This document shows, piece by piece, positions 46,401-58,178 of a DNA stretch of 64,000 nt (the first letter of the stretch is position 1; the number at the start of each line of letters is the position of its first letter). The position numbers and the translations under genes are program-made. The notes under the pieces were generated by a model. It ran no database searches. It saw only the letters and a list, made by a program, of their open reading frames with translations, and was not told the DNA's origin. This DNA comes from Thinopyrum elongatum (Eukaryota; Streptophyta; Magnoliopsida; Poales; Poaceae). Location: assembly GCA_011799875.1 (NCBI GenBank), contig CM022303.1, forward strand, positions 281,686,850 through 281,750,849. The letters run 5' to 3'.

Positions 46401-48776
46401 GCCGTACTTGACCCACCTCATGCAATCCCCACCACAAGACCACCTCCTTAGGGTCAGCTGACCCAGTTTTTCCTTAGTACGCAACACTAACCCATTATTT
46501 CGTCTTCCTCCTTCTATAATAGATGAGGCGTTCTTAGGAGCCACAGATGCGTCTTCTTTTACCTCCCTGCACATCCCATCTTCCCACCTCATCTCATTAG
46601 GCGATCTAATCAATCTGCAACCACCAAAATCAAGATCCACACGTGCGACCTCATCATGAAGCTAACATTAGGCTCGATGCCCCGCCACCGAGGCCTCCCT
46701 GAAAAAATATCACATGCCGCAGCACATCTCGGGCAACCCACATCGGCTTCGCTCGGTCATCCACATCCGATGCCTGCATGGGCTTCAGCCGCCGGTGGCT
46801 GCCCGCCACACCCCACCCCAAGTCATCATGGCACCACCAACAACCTTGTCGCGGCTTTTTGCACAGTCGTTAGTCCCTCCTCCCTTTGCTCCGGCCTGGA
46901 GTGTGGAGATTTGGTCGTCAAGGCGTGCAGAAGGTGAGGAGTAAGAGGGGCTATTTGCACCATGGATTTGTTCGTCTCTTCCAAACTTGTTTTCTTACTC
47001 GTGTCTCAACTATTCTCTCAACATCACTAGCGCCACCTGTTTGTGGGAACAAATCTCTATCATGGGCGTTGACCTTACCATTTGCAAGGTCAGTGGGGAA
47101 CATGTGACTCTGTCCTTAATTTCTTTTACATTATCGAATTTGAGGGTCACTGATACTTTTTCCATATATATTCTACTTTACCTCGAACTAATAACCGATT
47201 AACCATCACATATTAGGATTGATGATCTGGTCTGCTTCATTTCATTCATATCTTTGCATTAGGTTTTCTTTAGAGAGGGCTAGGTCTATACTTCTAGGAG
47301 TAGTCCACTGGTCGATCTCTTCATGTGTTCGCGTCTATTGTCTCTCGATCTTCCAATACTATGTTAATCAAAGAGGGATGATTGGATGAATCAGAAGATT
47401 AATTAAGTTCGACAAAGGCATGCAATATTTACCCCTTCGCGATCAGAAGCATTACCACATACATGCATGGTGATGGTCGTACACTCTGGGCCCCACACTT
47501 TCTGGTAAGAAAATGATCAGTAATATATCATAACTGTGGTGTGTTCTCTTCTCATGGATGGTTATCAATGCGGTTCATGGAGAGTAAGGTGCATGGAGTA
47601 TGAGATACAGTTAGGTTAACACTTCCCAAATTTTGGTAAATGAAAAATTGAATCCACAATATTATGTCATACTTTTATCAGTTTGCATGAATTAGTGTCT
47701 TCTTTTCATGAATATTCTGCAGGGCACTGATCTGTTGTGTTATATGCCCTTGCTTCAAATGAAAATTAACCACTTAACTAAAAGTATGTCAAAATAATAC
47801 CTTCTATGATGATTGGTTAGTTGCTTGCATGTGATTGACATTTTTAACTAAATGGATAATTTGTATGTCAATGCTTACATGTGTATAAGTTCTCATGCCC
47901 TTCTTAGATTATATAGTGCACTTTTTTTCATTTGTCTCAGGCAAGTGTTTGATTGTTAATATATGGCTAATTTCTCATTTTTTTCATCAATATTACTGAT
48001 TGAAATGGCATGATACCTACCAAGTGGTTGCCAAAGCTGAGATGCAGGTTGTGTTATATGCATTAGTCTCTTTTCTTGTATAAGGTTTATTTTGGTGGTA
48101 GCCTGAATTTTGTCCTCCCAAATTAAATCTTTCACTGAGGTGTGTTATACTCTACTGAGGAGCAGATTATTTCTCTTAAATTGGGAATTATGTTGTTTCC
48201 TACAGCTATTGGTATACACGTTTGCAATTAGCCTCATCCAATAGGTTAATGGGAAAGTGCTCTTCCTAATTGTTTATATAACAACCAAAGTTTTTTAAGC
48301 CATTGATTGATATGCATTTGCAGAATTCATCATAGATATAGAAGCATCAAAATTCCATACATGCCCCTCTTAGTTAAAAATTTACCTGCTATTCTTCCAT
48401 TGCAGCGCGCATACCTATTACGTGATTCATGAATAATTCACTAAGGTGGGAAAATACATTACTTTCATACAATACATATATGTGCTTCCTTTTTATAGCA
48501 TCTCAAATCACCAAAGTAGTGTGATTTTTCTTTTCCTTTGTCATGCCGTTTCAACATTAGTGTTGGATTCTTTTAGATCAACTGATGTTTACATGTTGGC
48601 TGATAGGATTAATCATATTGACACATTAATATATTATGTTTTGCTAGATCTTTACTTGGAATTTGAGTTCATGTATTCTTGGATGCATGTCCATGGTGGG
48701 ATGCAGCTATCAGCCCTCGATATGACGTGTCTGCATCGCTTGCTTTGTTATCTGGCTGGGTGCTACTTGTGAGTTG

Positions 48777-49237
48777 TGTTGGGATTTCCTCGAAGAGGAG
48801 AGGATGATGCAGTATAGTAGAGATAAGTATTTCCCTCAGTTATGAAACCAAGGTTATCAATCCAGTAGGAGAACCAAGCAACACTATGTAAACAACACCT
48901 GCACACAAACAACAAATACTTGCAACCCAACGCGTAGAGGGGTTGTCAATCCCTCAATGGTTATGAGCAAGATTAAATTTTATAGGTTTTGATAGATAGA
49001 TCTGACAAAAATATAAAAGAAAATAAATAAAAGAAAATTGCAGCAAGGTATTTTTAGTTTTAATATATGATAAAAGATAGACCCGGGGGCCATGGTTTTC
49101 ACTAGAGGCTTTTCTCGAGAAAATAGCATATGGTGGGTAAACAAATTATTGTTGGGCAAATGATAGAAAAGGAAATAATTATGAAGATATCCAAGGCAAT
49201 GATCATGTATATAGGCATCACGTCCGAGACAAGTAGA
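48777..49237 (-). repeat. LTR fragment of a related family, cut by element D
   Basis: Starts TGTTGGGATTTCC on the plus strand and follows the same general layout as the A-D LTRs (stretches such as gataagtatttccctcagtt and agacccgggggcca) but is clearly diverged. It stops at acaagtaga where D begins. The far half was not found to the right of D. Confidence 0.7.
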
Positions 49238-50854
49238 TGATACGTCTCCAACGTATCTATAATTTTTTATTGTTCCATGCTATTATATTATCTGTTTTGA
49301 ATGTTTTATATGCATCAATATGCTATTTTATATTATTTTTGGGACTAACCTATTAATCTAGAGCACTGTGCCAGTTTCTGTTTTTTCCTTGTTTTTTAGC
49401 TTCGTGGGAAAGGAATACCAAACGGAGTCCAAACGGAATAAAATCTTCGCGATGATTTTTCTTGGACCAAAAGACACCCAGGAGACTTGGAGATGAAGTC
49501 GGAGGAGCCACGAGGCGGCCACAAGGGTGGAGGGCGCGCCCAGGGGGGTAGGGCGCGCCCCCTGCCTTGTGGGCCCCCTGTGACCCTCCTGACCTAATTC
49601 TTTCGCCTATATATTCACATATATTCCCAAACCACCAGAGGCATCCACAAAAACACTTTTCCACCACCGCAACCTTCTGTACCCGTGAGATCCCATCTAG
49701 GGACCTTTTCTGGCACCCTGCCAGAGGGGGATTCGATCACGGAGGGCTTCTACATCAACCCTATTGCCCTTTCGATGAAGCGTGAGTAATTTACCTCAGA
49801 CCTACGGGTCCATAGCTAGTAGCTAGATGGCTTCTTCTCTCTCTTTGATTCTCAATACCATGTTCTCCTCGATGTTCTTGGAGATCTATTCGATGTAATA
49901 TTTTTTTGCGGTGTGTTTGCCGAGATCCGATGAATTGTGGATTTATGATCAGATTATCTATGAATATTATTTGAATCTTCTCTAAATTCTTTTATGCATG
50001 ATTTGATATCTTTGTAATTCTCTTCGAACTATCGGTTTGGTTTGGCCAACTTGATTGGTTTTTCTTCCAATGGGAGAAGCGCTTAGCTTTGGGTTCAATC
50101 TTGCGGTGTCCTTTCCCAGTGACAGTAGGGGCAGCAAGGCACGTATTGTATTGTTGCCATCGAGGATAAAAAGATGGGGTTTACATCATATTGCTTGAGT
50201 TTATTCCTCTACATCATGTCATCTTACTTAATGCCTTATTCTGTTCTTCATGAACTTAATACTCTAGATGCAGGCAGGAGTCGGTCGATGTGTGGAGTAA
50301 TTTTAGTAGATGCAGAATCGTTTCGGTCTACTTGACATGGACGTGATGCCTATATTCATGATCATTGCCTTAGATATCGTCATAACTTTGCGCTTTTCTA
50401 TCAATTGCTTGGCAGTAATTTGTTCACCCACCGTATTATTTGCTATCTTGAGAGAAGCCTCTAGTGAAACCTATGGCCCCCGGGTCTATTTTCCATCATA
50501 TAAGTTTCCGATCTACTATTTTCCATCATATAAGTTTCCGATCTACTATTTTGCAATCTTTTACTTTTCGATCTATAAACCAAAAATACCAAAAATATTT
50601 ACTTTATCTTTTATTTAGTTTCATCTATATCTATCAGATCTCACTTTTGCAAGTAACCGTGAAGGGATTGACAACCCCTTTATCGCGTTGGGTGCAAGTT
50701 GTTTGATTGTTTGTGTAGGTATTCGGTGATTTGTGCGTTGTCTCCTACTGGATTGATACCTTGGTTCTCAAACTAAGGGAAATACTTATCTCTACTTTGC
50801 TGCATCACCCTTTCCTCTCCAAGGGAAAAACCAACGCAAGCTCAAGAAGTAGCA
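49238..50854 (+). repeat. 5' LTR of element D
   Basis: TGATACGTCTCCAACGTATC ... CTCAAGAAGTAGCA, 1,617 bp. TATA-like CCTATATATTC at 49607-49617. Confidence 0.93.
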
Positions 50855-50865
50855 GGAAGAATTTC

Positions 50866-50883
50866 TGGCGCCGTTGCCGGGGA
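50866..50883 (+). other. Primer-binding site of element D (tRNA-Asp)
   Basis: TGGCGCCGTTGCCGGGGA, 11 bp after the LTR, identical to C. Confidence 0.85.
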
Positions 50884-51100
50884 GATCTACGCCAAGTCAA
50901 GACATACCAAGTACCCATCATAAACTCTCATCTTTTGCATTACATTATGTGCCATTTGCCTCTCGTTTTCCTCTCCCCCACTTCTAAAATGATTTTCAAA
51001 AATATTTCCTTTTTATTCGCCCTTCTTTCCATTCGATCTTTTGTCTGCTTGTGTTACCATGTGCCTTCTTTTTGCTCGCATCTTCGCTTGCTAAAAGTTT

Positions 51101-51946
51101 ATGGATCCTCGTCCACTTGCTAATCTTTTTAAGAGATCCAGTTATGATGAACCAATTTCTAGTGATTTGAGTGCACTAGATTATCTTTATGAAGTTTTGC
51201 TTGAAATTCGCGAATCTAAAAATTGTGATGAAGTGTTAAAAGAAGAAATCTATGAAGTGATTCACGATAGCTCCTTGGATGAAAAGCATGATTGCAATGG
51301 TTCTACTATAAATTCTATTAATGTCAGTTGTGCTAATGATATGCAAAACCCTAAGCTTGGGGATGCTAATTTTGCTATGTCTACTACTTGTTGCAATGAT
51401 CATGATTGGGGTGATTCTTCTTATGATCTTGAAATTTTATTTAAGCCCCATGATGAATATGAGATTGATAATAATGTTTGACATAATATTGAAAGTGGGT
51501 TTGGAAGAGTGTCAACTTTAGATCCCACATATTTGGAGAATGTTCAATCTTATGAAATTTTTGATTAAAGTAGGTTTGGAGAGGTCATGACTTTAGTTAA
51601 TGTTAATCCCACTATTTTGGAAGAGTGTCAACTTCGCATGCATGTGGATCGTGTTGAGAATTTGTTATGTGATTGCTATTTTGTTGAATTTGCTTATGAT
51701 CCTACATGTAATTATTATGAGAGAGGAAAATATGGTTGTAGAAATTTTCATGTTACTAAATTACCTTTCTTCATGTTGAGATTGCTATCGTCTCTTTCTT
51801 CTTCCTTGCATATGCTAGCTTTTTCTTGTCTTGATAATTTGTTTGCTTATAAAATGCCTACACATAGGAAGTATGTTAGACTTAAACTCATTTTTCACAT
51901 GCTTTATGATGCTCTCTTTGTGCTTCAATTCTTGTCTTTCATGTGA
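51101..51946 (+). pseudogene. Unknown ORF of element D, two in-frame stops
   Basis: A single frame from ATG 51101 (MDPRPLANLFKRSSYDEP) to TGA at 51944-51946, about 281 codons, interrupted by TGA at 51479-51481 and TAA at 51566-51568 with no frameshift. The first part is acidic (LYEVLLEIRESKN, DEVLKEEIYEV). The second has Cys and aromatic residues (CDCYFVEFAYDPTCNYYERG) and then a hydrophobic C-terminus that could include a membrane-like segment. No gag, protease or polymerase motif. It occupies the same slot, between leader and conserved UTR box, that A, B and C fill with other ORFs. Function unknown. Confidence 0.65.
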
Positions 51947-52361
51947 GCATTATCGAAATCTCAATGCCTAGCTAAAAAGGCTTTAAAGAAAAGCACTTGT
52001 TGGGAGACAACCCAATATTTTTTATTACTGTTTTGCTTTGAATAATTCATCTAGCCTCTGATTAGATGTGGTTTTGTGTTTTAATTAGAGTTTGTGCCAA
52101 GTAAGACCTTTGGGATGGCTTACGGTGATAGTTGATTTGATCTTGCTGAAAAACAGAAACTTTTGCGTCCAGTCACAGAATTTTAATAATTCACTGGAGC
52201 ATCGACAAACCCTGAATTTTTTATACGAGATTGATATACAAATTGCCTCCGTTTTCCTATTTTTCAGAATTTTTGGAGTTACAGAAGTATTAGAACAATT
52301 CTGATCTTCGTAGACTGTTCTGTTTTTGACAGATTTTGTTTTCTTTGTGTTGTTTGCTTAT

Positions 52362-54837
52362 CCAGAATCCAGAAATAAGAGAGGAGGGGGGATAGAGCTG
52401 CTCTCAGAGGTCAGGCACTCTCGGCCGTCTCTGTTTCCTTATGCGATTCGGGCCGTCGGATCTCGGGCTCGGCTCACGTGAGACGTCGGATATTTACCAG
52501 ATCGTTGTGAGCCGTTGGATAAAATTCCAATTGCAACATAATGTAAATACCGTGCCCCCACCAGGGCATTTCGGTCATTTCGCGTAGGGGGGTATAAAAG
52601 GGGGGCGCTGCCGTGGGATGACTTAGCCGCCTCCTCCCTCCCGCACTCGCGCCTCCCCCGCGCCCAGCTCCTGCCGCCTCGCCTCTCTCTCTCCCTCCAA
52701 ACCCTAACCCGCGCCCGCCTCCCTGCCCCACCGTCGCCGCCGTCGCTCGCCCAGGCACCCATCCATGACCTCATGCTGCCCCCTCCCGTCTCTCCCTTGC
52801 ATTGGCCGCCGCGCCCTCCCCTTCTCTGCACTGCCTCGAAGAAGCACCTCGGTCCCTGCTGCTCCGCATCGCCGCTCCTCAGCCACCCACCGCGACCGCC
52901 TCCTCCCCCGGAACCCTAGCAGCGGCCAGCTCGCCGCCCTCGGCCGTCGCGTCGTCGCGGGGTTCCTCGCGCAGGCGCACGGCACCAAGGCCGTGACCTC
53001 CTCTCGCTCCTCTACTCCCTCGACGAGGCCGCCGCCTCAATCCCCTGCCCGGCCCGCTTCATCACAAACAGTGACAGAAGAAGGACCCGCTGCCTTGGAG
53101 CAGGGCCACGGCACCGGAAGCGGACGAAGGAGGCCATTGTCAGGTGCGCCCCCTCCCTTTCCACCTCTCTTTGTCCCTCTGTGACTAATTTCATCCGCCA
53201 TATTGCAGCTGGCCCAGGATCTGAGCGCATCCGTCGCGTCTGGGAGCGAGATCCAATGGTTGTAGATTTGATTATCTGTTGATTTTTAGGCTGCTACTCC
53301 TCTGTCCATGGCGTCCTGGAGCAGATGCCAGACTATGTGCTGCCATGGACCTGCTGGTTGGGGAGAAGGCTAAGGTGAGACGCAGCTACACACAAAATTT
53401 ATTTTTCTTGGAGGATTTATGTTGTTCTCTCGGCTCACTGGATTTTGTATGTTGTCCAGAGCCGTTCTTTGTGTGTGTGCGCCTTTGATTCTTAGGTACG
53501 TCCCTAGCCCCACTATCCTTCCATTGGCTATTTCAATTTCAGTAAAAAAATTGGTTTTTGATCTTGCAAGTTGACACAATCTTACTGGCCCTTGATTCTG
53601 AGAGGGCCAAGGAATGGCCTTGTTACATTGCTAGCATGAGAACCTTTTTTAGCAAAACAATTGATGCTTACACTTCTCTGTGAAAATTTTGGTTCAGATC
53701 TCGGAAGAACAAAAAGATCCTCTGCACTGCACACTTTGACCAATGTCTGAAGATGGCAAAAACAAGAAACCTTCCAAAAATTATTTTGCTGAAGTACGCA
53801 ATGAGCATTATACCGTATGCATTGGATGTCCTGCTATGGCACAATAAAGACTATCTATTTTATACACTTTGATTTGATTAGGTAACTCAGGGCTTCAGAG
53901 TTGTCGACTAAGAATAAACAAACCTGACATCATTCATATTAATTTGGGTACTTAAATTCCTGCAAATTGATGCATAATGCATTATTCCAAGTGAACAAAA
54001 CATACAGTTGTTACAGTGAATCTGCTAATCAGGCTTTCTGTTTGTTGCAACTAACACTTCCGAAGGACAACTATACTAATAGACTAGAACATGAGTGCAT
54101 GTTCTACTTGGATAGAATTAATCTCGCTTCCTTACATCCTCTGAATTCAAAAACAAAACATGGATGTCGTGATAGTGGTGGTAGAAACACTCTTAATTTA
54201 TGTCCTGTCTCATGAGTCATGCATATTCCAGAATTTTTTCTTAGCAATCACCAATGAAAATTACCATATATTATTGATCTTTTACTTCCAGTACTGTTCA
54301 GATGCGTAGTAGTATGGCTTACACTGCATTTCTATATATTATTTGTATCCATATATATATTATTGATCTTTTAGTTCCAGTACTATTCAGTTGCATAGTA
54401 GTATGGCTTAGATTGCAATTTAGTTTCCTCCACTCATTGCTTTGCTTAGTTAAGTTTGTAGGACAACACAAATATATAAATGTGCTTATATTATGTGTAC
54501 TTTATTTAGACAAATTTTATAGAGGAAGAAATCATATTTTTCTGATAAATTGTTTCATGTGCAGAACAATCACCACATGTTGCAGCAAGGCCAGCAGAAA
54601 GATGATGTAGTCATGCATAGGTAAATGATTCTACAAATAATATTCAGATTTTCAATCCTCTTACCATTTTTTATCTTGTGGTGCGTCCACAGGTGAGAGC
54701 AAGGACGGTGAGGAAGCAGAGAGGTAGATTGTAGGACGACGATGGGATCATGGCCGGCACGCTGCCTGGAATGACCTCGATTGGTTGGATTTTCACGCGA
54801 ATTTTATATCTAAATCTTGTCATTTGCGTTGTTGCAG
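52362..54837 (+). promoter_or_regulatory. GC-rich promoter and 5' region upstream of the RING-H2 gene
   Basis: The sequence changes sharply from AT-rich TE to GC-rich. A TATA box (TATAAAAG, 52593-52600) is followed by a pyrimidine-rich leader and a telo-box-like AAACCCTAA (about 52698), as in housekeeping plant promoters. Exon/intron-like borders follow: a donor near 53142 (tgtcag|gtgcg), acceptors near 53207 (attgcag) and 53289 (tttttag), and a donor near 53373 (aag|gtgag). An acceptor at 54837 (gttgcag) leads into the RING exon. Open frames at 52,760-53,180 lack a recognisable family. This may be a spliced leader of the RING gene or a separate degraded gene. Between 53,500 and 54,580 only AT-rich intron-like sequence is seen. 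Confidence 0.45.
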
Positions 54838-54873
54838 GGATTGTGCTGGGGGAGGCAGTGGTCCATTCAAGGG

Positions 54874-55158
54874 ATGGACGAGAAGGCAGCGAATATGGAG
54901 ATGCTCTCGCCGACGGCGACGACTTTCATGGAGTTCGACGTGCAAGACGCCTGCAACATCTGCCCCTAGGCCTTCTGCGACGGCGACCCCTCCATGGTAG
55001 CTACCTCTCTCTTGCGGATGTAATGGTGATTGGCGATGGAAATCTTTCGATTCGGTGTTATACGTGTCTGAAGTTGAAGCTGTTCTGATTTCTTGTTTTG
55101 AATTGTCACAGGTTACAAGCTGCAAACATGATTTCCATCTCCGATGCATCCTTGACTG
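54874..55158 (+). pseudogene. RHF1A/RHF2A-like: RHF-type RING-H2 E3 ubiquitin ligase, 5' exons, broken
   Basis: Coding exons 54874-54996 and 55112-55158 have GT...AG borders and join in frame. The product begins MDEKAANMEMLSPTATTF and enters a RING-H2 domain: C27-x2-C30-x14-C45-x-H47-x2-H50-x2-C53, then ILDW. Wording around FCDGDPSMVTSCKHDFHL matches RHF1A/RHF2A-type E3 ligases, which in plants help degrade cell-cycle inhibitors during gametogenesis. A TAG at 54967-54969 replaces a codon inside the RING (after C30), so this copy is broken unless an upstream or alternative product exists. Copia element E sits a few bases into the following intron. The remaining RING cysteines and the C-terminus must lie beyond 64000. 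The upstream promoter region looks genic, so this is probably a decayed real gene rather than TE cargo. Confidence 0.75.
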
Positions 55159-55159
55159 G

Positions 55160-55164
55160 TGAGG
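55160..55164. repeat. Target-site duplication of element E (left copy TGAGG)
   Basis: TGAGG is repeated at 63911-63915, directly after the 3' LTR. Confidence 0.95.
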
Positions 55165-56874
55165 TGTTGGAAATATGCCCTAGAGGCAATAATAAAATGG
55201 TTATTATTATATTTCCTTGTTCATGATAATTATCTATTGTTCATTCTATAATTGTATTAACCGGAAACCGTAATACATGTGTGAATACATAGATCACAGC
55301 ATGTCCCTAGTAAGCCTCTAGTTGACTAGCTCGTTGATCAAGACCATGGACATTAGATGTCGTTGATAACGGGATCACATCATTAGGAGAATGATGTGAT
55401 GGACAAGACCCAATCCTAAGCATAGCACAATATCGTATAGTTCGTTCGCTAGAGCTTTTCTAATGTCAAGTATCATTTCCTTAGACCATGAGATTGTGCA
55501 ACTCCCGGATACCATAGGAATGCTTTGGGTGTATCAAACGTCACAACGTAACTGGGTGACTATAAAGGTGCACTACAGGTATCTCCGAAAGTGTCTGTTG
55601 GGTTGGCACGAATCGAGACTGGGATTTGTCACTCCGTATGACGGAGAGGTATCTCTGGGCCCACTCGGTAATGCATCATCGTAATGAGCTCAATGTGACT
55701 AAGGAGTTAGCCACGGGATCATGCGTTACGGAACGAGTAAAGAGACTTGCCACTAACGAGATTGAACAAGGTATAAGGATACCGACGATCGAATCTCGGG
55801 CAAGCAACATACCGATGGACAAAGGGAATTGCGTACGGGATTGATTGAATCCTCGACATCGTGGTTCATCCGATGAGATCATCGTGGAACATGTGGGAGC
55901 CAACATGGGTATCCAGATCCCGCTGTTGGTTATTGGCCGGAGAGATGCCTCGGTCATGTCTACATGGTTCCCGAACCCGTAGGGTCTACACACTTAAGGT
56001 TCGGTGACGCTAGAGTTGTTATGGGAAATAGTATGTGGTTACCGAATGTTGTTCGGAGTCCCGGATGAGATCCCGGACATCACAAGGAGTTCCTGAATGG
56101 TCCGGAGGTGAAGATTTATATATGGTAAGTCATCATACGGTCACCGGAAGTATTTGGGGGTTTGCCGGTATTGTACCGGGACCACCGACGGGGTTCCGCG
56201 GGTCCACCGGGAGGGTCCACCTGCCCCGGAGGGCCCTATGGGCTGTATGTGGAAGGGAACCAGCCCCTAAGTGGGCTGGGCGCCATCCCCCTTAGGGCCC
56301 ATGCGCCTAGGGTTGGGGGGAAACCCTAAAGGGGGCGCCCCCCTTGGCTTGGGGGGCAAGCCCCCTCCCCTTGGCCGCCGCCCCCCCCCCCCCTCTAGAT
56401 CTCATCTAGAGGGGCCGGCCCCCTTCCCCCTTCGCCCTATAAATAGAGGGGAGGAGGGAGGGCAGCAGGAGCTGATCCAAGGCGCAACCCTCCCCCTCTC
56501 CAACACCCCCTCCTCCTCCGTTGAGCTTGGTGAAGCCCTGCCGGAGAACTGCAAGCTCCACCACCACGCCGTCGTGCTGCCGGAGTTGTCTTCCCCAACC
56601 TCTCCCTCCTCCTTGCTGGATCAAGGCGCGGGAGATGTCACCGGGCTGCACGTGTGTTGAACGCGGAGGCGCCGTTGTTCGGCGCTTAGATCGGAATCGA
56701 CCGCGATCTGAATCGCTGCGTGTACGACTCCTCCAACCGCGTTCTTGCAACGCTTCCGCATCGCGATCTTCAAGGGTATGAAGATGCACTCCCCTCTCTC
56801 TCATTGCTAGTCTCTCCATAGATTGATCTTGGTGATGCATAGAATTTTTTTAATTTCTACACCGATCCCCAACA
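55165..56874 (+). repeat. 5' LTR of element E
   Basis: 1,710 bp, TGTTGG...CCAACA. TATA box CTATAAATAG at 56438-56447. The C-rich run upstream is longer than in the 3' LTR. ORFs inside occur in both LTRs and are not genes. Confidence 0.97.
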
Positions 56875-56875
56875 G

Positions 56876-56888
56876 TGGCATCATGAGC
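56876..56888 (+). other. Primer-binding site of element E (tRNA-iMet, decayed)
   Basis: TGGCATCATGAGC, a worn form of the usual TGGTATCAGAGC. Confidence 0.75.
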
Positions 56889-58178
56889 TAGGTCTATGCG
56901 TAGTTTCTATGCACGAGTAGAACACAAGTTGTTGTGGGCATTGATTTTGTCAATTTACTTGCCGTTACTAGTCTTATCTTGATTCGGCGGCATCGTGGGA
57001 TGAAGCTGCCCGGACCGACCTTACACGTACGCTTACGTGAGACAGGTTCCACCGACTGACATGCACTAGTTGCATAAGGTGGCTAGCGGGTGTCTGTCTC
57101 TCCCACTCTAGTCGGATCGAATTCGATGAAAAGGGTCCTTATGAAGGGTAAATAGAAATTGGTATATCACGTTGTGGTTTTGGCGTAGGTAAGAAACGTT
57201 CTTGCTAGAAACCTATAGCAGCCACGTAAAAATTTGCAACAACAATTAGAGGACGTCTAACTTGTTCTTGCAGCATATGCCGTGTGATGTGATATGGCCA
57301 AAAGGATGTGATGAATGATATATGTGATGTATGAGATTGATCATGTTCTTGTAATAGGAATCACGACTTGCATGTCGATGAGTATGACAACCGGCAGGAG
57401 CCATAGGAGTTGTCTTAATTTATTGTATGACCTGCGTGTCAATGAAAACGCCATGTAATTACTTTACTTTATTGCTAACCGTTAGCCATAGTAGTAGAAG
57501 TAATAGTTGGCGAGACAACTTCATGAAGACACGATGATGGAGATCATGATGATGGAGATCATGATGATGGAGATCATGGTGTCATGCTGGTGACAATGAT
57601 GATCATGGCGCCCCGAAGATGGAGATCAAAAGGAGCAAAATGATATTGGCCATATCATGTCACTATTTGATTGCATGTGATGTTTATCATTTTTTTTACA
57701 TCTTATTTGCTTAGAACGACGGTAGCATAAATAAGATGATCCCTCGCTAAAATTTCAAGAAAGTGTTTCCCCTAACTGTGCATCGTTGCGAAGGTTCGTT
57801 GTTTCGAAGCGCCACGTGATGATCGGGTGTGATAGATTCTAACGTTCGAATACAATGGGTGTAAGCCAGATTTACACATGCAAAACACTTAGGTTGACTT
57901 GACGAGCCTAGCATGTACAGACATGGCCTCGGAACATGGAAGACCGAAAGGTCAAACATGAGTCGTATAGAAGATACGATCAACATAGAGATGTTCACCG
58001 TTAATGACTAGTCCGTCTCACGTGATGATCGGACACGGCCTAGTCGATTCGGATCATGTGTCACTTAGATGACTAGAGGGATGTCTATCTGAGTGGGAGT
58101 TCATTGAATAATTTGATTAGATGAACTTAATTATCATGAACTTAGTCTAAAATCTTTACAATATGTCTTGTAGATCAA
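56889..58178 (+). other. Leader region of element E
   Basis: Long untranslated leader normal for BARE/Angela elements, with no credible ORF. It holds three perfect 15-bp repeats (GATGATGGAGATCAT, 57533-57577). Confidence 0.75.

Larger units (their letters stand above)
45608..48776. other. Unclassified intergenic/TE-remnant stretch
   Basis: No gene is supported. A 183-codon ORF at 45910-46461 spans a minisatellite and a TE end and is not credible as a gene. The terminal sequence of a repeated element lies at 46319-46400 (minus). From 46,650 to 48,770 the sequence is moderately AT-rich with only short ORFs. A GCGCGC-containing phrase near 48,403 might be the other end of the same element. Confidence 0.5.
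49238..52361 (+). mobile_element. Element D: truncated non-autonomous family member, plus strand
   Basis: The complete 5' LTR (49238-50854), PBS, leader, an ORF region (51101-51946), the conserved GCCTAGCTA...CAACCCAAT box (51966-52016) and the start of the 3' UTR are present. Similarity stops at gttgtttgctta (52361). The rest of the UTR, the polypurine tract and the 3' LTR are missing, so D is a 5' half joined to the RING gene's promoter region. It shares leader and UTR with C (ccagtcacagaattttaat in both) but not the ORF. Confidence 0.88.

Noticed and set aside
45910..46461. 183-codon ORF
   Set aside because: Runs through a minisatellite and into a TE terminus; no domain or splice context.
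52765..53184. 139-codon ORF as a protein-coding gene
   Set aside because: Low-complexity Ser/Pro/Arg product, overlapping ORFs on all frames in GC-rich DNA. Kept only as a possible leader exon region.
55463..55993. Small ORFs repeated at 62503-63033
   Set aside because: The repetition is simply the two LTRs of element E.
56290..56840. Opposing ORFs in the Angela LTR (56271-56660 and 56406-56840)
   Set aside because: They recur in the 3' LTR (63,300-63,855) and lie over promoter/leader LTR sequence. Chance frames in GC-rich DNA.
57533..57577. Three perfect 15-bp repeats as a CRISPR-like array
   Set aside because: No spacers (the repeats abut), and it lies in the leader of a Copia element in plant DNA.
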